From assembly GCA_950022295.1 (NCBI GenBank), contig OX465601.1, forward strand, positions 179,431,501-179,495,500: a stretch of 64,000 nucleotides of DNA, written 5' to 3'. Numbering within the stretch: the stretch's first letter is position 1; the number at the start of each line of letters is the position of its first letter. The stretch is from Bromus sterilis. Lineage: Eukaryota > Streptophyta > Magnoliopsida > Poales > Poaceae. Made by a program: the position numbers and the translations under genes. Positions 59,969-64,000 of the stretch are shown here, piece after piece. A model generated the notes under the pieces. That model was not told the origin of the DNA and did not search any database. It saw only the letters and a program-made list of their open reading frames with translations.

Positions 59969-62900
59969 TGTGACACCCTGGATTTTGGAACTTTATTTTT
60001 CCAAAAACTTTTCTGATCTATTTCCTAGATTTGCCAGTTGGTTTGGATTTTGAGCAACTCTTTGGACTTGAACTTGAGCATATTCTCTTTCCATGCTCAA
60101 GTAGCCCTTTTCCATGTCATTCCATTGGTCCACCCCATCCAAGCCACCATTTTCATTCAAGCCATGTATTCCTTTTCCAATAAAAGGAATAATCCCTATT
60201 ATTTGAGGATTATGAAGCAAGCACTATTTATATTGCTCCATATGTCCCCGAAGAACTCCCTCATAGCCTTGATGTTATATCTTGCCAAATTTCTTAAAAA
60301 CAATGCATTGCCCAAGTGAATTTTTCCTCTAGAAAAATTCATTTGTCTGTGAGGGCAGAATGGAGCTTTGTGAAGGGAGTGCCATTTCTCTTGATACATT
60401 GCTGGTGAAAGTTTTTGTGCAATCTCTTGTGATCATATCATTATCCTACACCAAATCCCACCACTATTTGCTTAGCCAGACTCCCACAATTAATTCCCAA
60501 AGTGTGGATGCAACAAAGGGGCATTGTGAAGGAAGTGAAAGCTAGGGGATCCTATTTGCCTTGAAACTTTTTATGCCTACTTCCGCCACCATATAACCCC
60601 ACCAAACCAAATTTGAGCCAAATCCCATCACCCATGTGACTGCATGATCATGTGGAAGTTTCTGGTTAGAGGGAAACCTTGTGAAGCATGTACCAGCAAG
60701 GTTTACCCAATGACCATGAAATTTTGCACACTAAAGCACACCACCAAATAACCATGCCACACCAAAATTAAGCCAGGTACACCAAGCCAAAATGATGCTA
60801 GCTTCAATATTTCAATTCTGGTCCATTTGGCACCTTAAAAAGGAAGTGCATTCTTCCTTTGTCCATTCGGGTTGTAGATCTCCAGAATGGTAGTCCTTCC
60901 AACCCCAAAGCTCTGTGACAACCTAGCTCTTTCCCAATCCCCACCATGTGACCTCAGGTTGTGCTCAAAGATTGTTGTATCAAACTTCTGGTTGAAGTAG
61001 AGATCTGGCCTCCGCTGCTGGTGAGCGCCACTCCTCTGTTTCTCTCTCCCCTCTCTGGACATATGAGAGGGATGGCCCACCGTGAGTCACTGGGCTCCAC
61101 CTGAATTGGTATTTAAGTGGTGGCGCATTTCTGAAACCCGCCTTTGACGTCACCCCCCTGGAAATTTCAAAAATGATTTTAAATAATTTAAAATCATTAT
61201 TTTGACCAGAACTTTGACCTTGAATAACTTCCAAACCACAAGTCCAAATGAAGTGATTCTTTTTTGCATTGGATTGCTCTTTTTCCCCTCTTTATTTTGG
61301 CATATGTCTTGTGCCATGACTTTCTGTGTTATTTTCTGGTCCAATAAAAGTGAGTTTGACCCTTTTTCCTCCGTGCCTTTTTATAAAACATTTTTCAGCA
61401 CTTTTGGTTGGTGTTGAAGACCAAGGAGTATACCCCACTCAATTGGTGAAGACAAGACACAATTTCTTTTGCACTTTTTCAAAGCTTTGACATGCTTTGA
61501 AAGTTTCCCAAATCTTCGGTGATGTGACATTCTCGATGTTCTATGATCATGCTATGCTCTTATGCTTGGACCACTTTGATGATGTTGCATTGCTATGTAT
61601 AATTGGTCATGTCAATACCATGCCATGTTGTAATCATGTTATTGCATGATATGCCATGTTCACAATATGCTTTGCTCATGTTATCATTATATCATGCTTA
61701 GCTACATCCATGGTATTGCTATCATCGTATTATGACCAAGTTAACCAACTAAAGTATGATTTGAATCATGGTGTGACCATAACCGTATCTTGGTTTGTTC
61801 CGCTTATGTTGATATGTCATTCATCTAAATGCCCATGTTGCACCTGATGCTTGTGTTTGCTGTTGAAGGCATGATTGTGCCCAGTTGATCAGGTGCCACC
61901 AAACCGTACTTATCAGTGCAGCCACGCTCACCTTTATGGGAAGGCCTTGGCTTAGACTATCGGTGTGCTCTCTTATGCGTATCACCAAAGAGGGGAGGCT
62001 ATGCGCGCGCTGTTAACCTGGCCCGGTAAGCGGAAATAGTCTCGAGAGCTGGTTTGTTGACATGGATCCATTCCCCATTAGGGACAAGTTTGCCACGACG
62101 GTGGCCGTTTTGCCACGAGGTGGCCGTTTGCCATGCGATGGAAGGTGTGTCGGGAGAACATGGGGCTACCCAAGACGGATGTCGGTGATACGGTAAGAGA
62201 GGCATGCGGTAGAACAGTCTCATTGGAGAAGTCCTAGTCCAATCATGTGGTATGAGTTCCGAGGTTCCTGTGGGACAAGTTCCAAGGTACTGGATGGAGG
62301 AAAAGCTCCATAGTGTGGGTAAAGTGCACGACCTCTGCAGAGGGTGTGAATCTATTCGAATAGCCGAGTCCACCGTATTGGACACAGTTCGTACTAGGTC
62401 ACACCATGATATCAACATGAGTTCGGTTGGATAATTTTGTTAAGTGGTTGGTCATGTGATGACCCGTTTGGTCATGCAGTGACCAGTTTAGATAGTTATG
62501 TCATCAGATGACCCGGTGCTTTAGTCTGTAAGGACTCCGAGGTAAGCCACACGATCATGCGATGATCATGTGGGGTTGCGTGCAATAGCCTTAATGCTGG
62601 TATTATGCTTGATGATTATCTGTTGCATGATATTGATGCTCATATGATTAATCCACTAAAATATTTTAACCTGCTCACCATGTTATTGTTTTTGCCTTGG
62701 TGAATTGGTTGTTGTGAGCTTGCAAGTACATTCTATGTACTAACCTGGCGTGTCATGCCAGATTTGCAGACAATGCTTTGGATGCGTAGGACGACATTCC
62801 CGGTGTTGGCGAGCTAGGAGGTGTCCCAACCAGTGTTCCTGTTGAGTGGAGTTCATCACCGTCTCCGTTGTTCTGCTGTCGAGTTATATTCCGCTGCTAG

Positions 62901-63112
62901 AAAGATAGTCTTCTTGATGTAGATCCGAGGCAAGCTTGAGGAGCAAGCTTGTCCGTCATCCCGCTTCGTCAGCTTTGTAATAAACCCCTTGTACCCGTAT
63001 CTTTGGTAATAGAAAGCTGTTCAGTTCTATATCAAGTGGTGCAGTGTTCCAGAAGACTTGATCTCTAGGCTGGAGCACGGGGCGTTCCGGTGCTCTGAGC
63101 CGGGGTGCCACA
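59969..63112 (+). repeat. Complete 3' LTR of retrotransposon A
   Basis: Runs from TGTGACACCCTGG to GGGGTGCCACA; the ends are inverted (TGTGACACCC and TGTGGCACCCC). Length 3144. A polypurine-like tract precedes it, so it is a 3' LTR on the plus strand. It carries CTATTCGAATAG at 62352-62363 next to a CTGCAG-containing stretch, as in the LTRs of elements 1 and 2, which places A in or near the same gypsy group. No gene is seen; ORFs are short. Confidence 0.82.
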
Positions 63113-63190
63113 CCTTTAGTGTCCATGCATGTGGCTATCTCAGGGACTAGTGGATCGGTAGGTGATCACGCTATGATGCTGCAGACATAG

Positions 63191-64000
63191 CTGATTGCTT
63201 CTCCAGGAAAGGCGCCGACTCAAGGGGAGGTGTCTTTTCATAGTATGTATACGGGTGTGATGACCCGGTTAGGTGAACAACAAAATTTGATGGTAAATAT
63301 GATGCGTGCTTATGAGGTATTTCTCTTATGTCTTATTTCCCTCTTCTGTAAGTATCCATCCCCCATGAATTGGCGTAAGTAACTTTGGCAACTTGCGGTG
63401 AACCAGTATATGAGAAAGATAGGATGGACAGATTTTTTCCATAATTTGTCGAAAGTTTTAGGCTTTAGTATCGCAATCTGCCGAGATGGAAGCCAAGTTG
63501 CGGGAGCTACTGGCCGTCGAGACGAGCCGGCAAAAGGAAGTTGAAAGCAAGGTCGCACAGTCGCGTGACGGGTACCTTCGGGAGTTGGAGATTTTGAGGG
63601 ACGATGTGTTGTCCAAAGAGCAGGCCAGGGAGGAGGTTGTGGCCGACTCGCAGGCTGCTCGATCGGAATTGGAGACCCTGCGCTGGCTTCTTACGGAGAT
63701 GGGAGACGCTGTTTTAAGTAAGCAGTATCTCTCTTTTTTGTATTCGAGAAGGGGATATGCCTTGTTCTTGTTCTTATTTCTGAGAAAAAATTCTAGGGGA
63801 AAGGCTTTCTTTGCTGAAGAAAGGTGGCGATGACTTGTCGGCCATCAGTGATCTCATATCCAGTATGCATCTTGGTGGTTGCCGGGTCATCAAGGCTTTG
63901 TCTGGACACTTGTCAGACCCAAATTTGAATAGCAATTTTCTGCAGGAACTTTCTAGGACCCCGGAATGTGCAGAGGAGATGAAGAAGTCGGCTTGCCAGA
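63191..64000 (+). CDS. Coiled-coil protein gene fragment, three exons, unknown function
   Basis: Exons fit together in frame: about 63191-63316 (ends MMRAYE; donor GTATTT), 63462-63717 (acceptor GTTTTAG; donor GTAAGC at 63718) and 63797 to beyond 64000 (acceptor TTCTAG). The first exon's start is uncertain: an in-frame TAG at 63188-63190 can serve as an acceptor AG. Exon two is a heptad-like helix rich in Glu, Leu, Lys and Arg (LRELLAVETSRQKEVESKVA). Exon three continues LLKKGGDDLSAISDLI. I do not recognise the family; similar coiled-coil proteins occur both as host genes and in grass TE-associated genes. It is bounded on the left by retrotransposon A's LTR and cut by the window on the right. 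Confidence 0.6.

Larger units (their letters stand above)
42897..61005 (+). repeat. Tandem array, period about 5.5 kb, one partial and three full units
   Basis: LTR starts (TGTGACACCCTGG) recur at 43415, 48934, 54448 and 59969, spaced 5519, 5514 and 5521. Each full unit is: CACTA 5' end (TNP2 N-terminus, minisatellite, subterminal repeats, TIR), then retrotransposon A internal DNA, then the first 1.04-1.05 kb of A's LTR. Units join where LTR sequence ending AGTAGAGATC switches to CACTA coding sequence (44465/44466, 49977/49978, 55497/55498). After the last unit the LTR continues normally past 61005 to its natural end, which identifies the break point. Copies differ by scattered substitutions and small indels. 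Confidence 0.92.
55498..61005 (+). repeat. Array unit 3
   Basis: CACTA end 55498-56972, retrotransposon A internal 56973-59968, LTR from 59969. Unlike units 0-2 the LTR does not switch to CACTA at AGAGATC but continues to a natural terminus, so this is the ancestral right edge. Confidence 0.9.

Noticed and set aside
42897..61005. Tandem array as a pure assembly artefact
   Set aside because: Units differ by many scattered substitutions and small indels and have distinct left and right edges, which is not expected from collapsed or duplicated assembly of one unit; long-read support would still be useful.

Overview
The window is plant nuclear DNA from a large, repeat-packed grass genome, most likely a Triticeae grass (wheat, Aegilops or barley type). 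Nearly every base falls in nested transposable elements, the LTR and CACTA families look Triticeae-like, and introns and splice signals are plant-like. No clearly functional single-copy host gene is seen. The one candidate non-TE gene fragment, a spliced coiled-coil coding region, is at the right edge (63191-64000).

Layout. (1) 1-132: edge of an Athila-like LTR with its primer-binding site, minus strand. (2) 133-14520: Ty3/gypsy chromovirus-like element 1 (plus strand) with LTRs of about 4 kb, decayed gag-pol, and an extra intact 259-codon ORF between the primer-binding site and gag. (3) 14521-20948, 41794-42896 and 44466-45939: pieces of one minus-strand CACTA transposon (second ORF, TNP2 transposase, subterminal repeats, terminal inverted repeat). 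(4) 20949-41793: a gag-protease-only, Athila-like LTR element inserted in TNP2. (5) 21696-34165: minus-strand gypsy element 2, a relative of element 1, inserted into the left LTR of (4) with a perfect GATGA target duplication. (6) 42897-61005: a tandem array with period about 5.5 kb (one partial and three full units). Each full unit joins a CACTA 5' end, retrotransposon internal DNA and the first kilobase of an LTR. (7) 59969-63112: the one complete LTR of that retrotransposon. (8) 63191-64000: the coiled-coil gene fragment.

Inferred order of events: a non-autonomous retrotransposon (A) landed in or beside the coiled-coil gene; a CACTA element inserted into A; the CACTA/A junction was tandemly amplified and partly deleted; an Athila-like element entered TNP2; element 2 entered that LTR. 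Element 1 looks like a recombinant, because its LTRs are of different subtypes and its two flanks are unrelated.

Most promising novelty: the accessory ORF of element 1. Its layout resembles a double-stranded-RNA-binding domain, its start codon directly follows a splice-acceptor-like sequence, and it is absent from the related element 2. All calls come from reading the sequence by eye; no database search was run.
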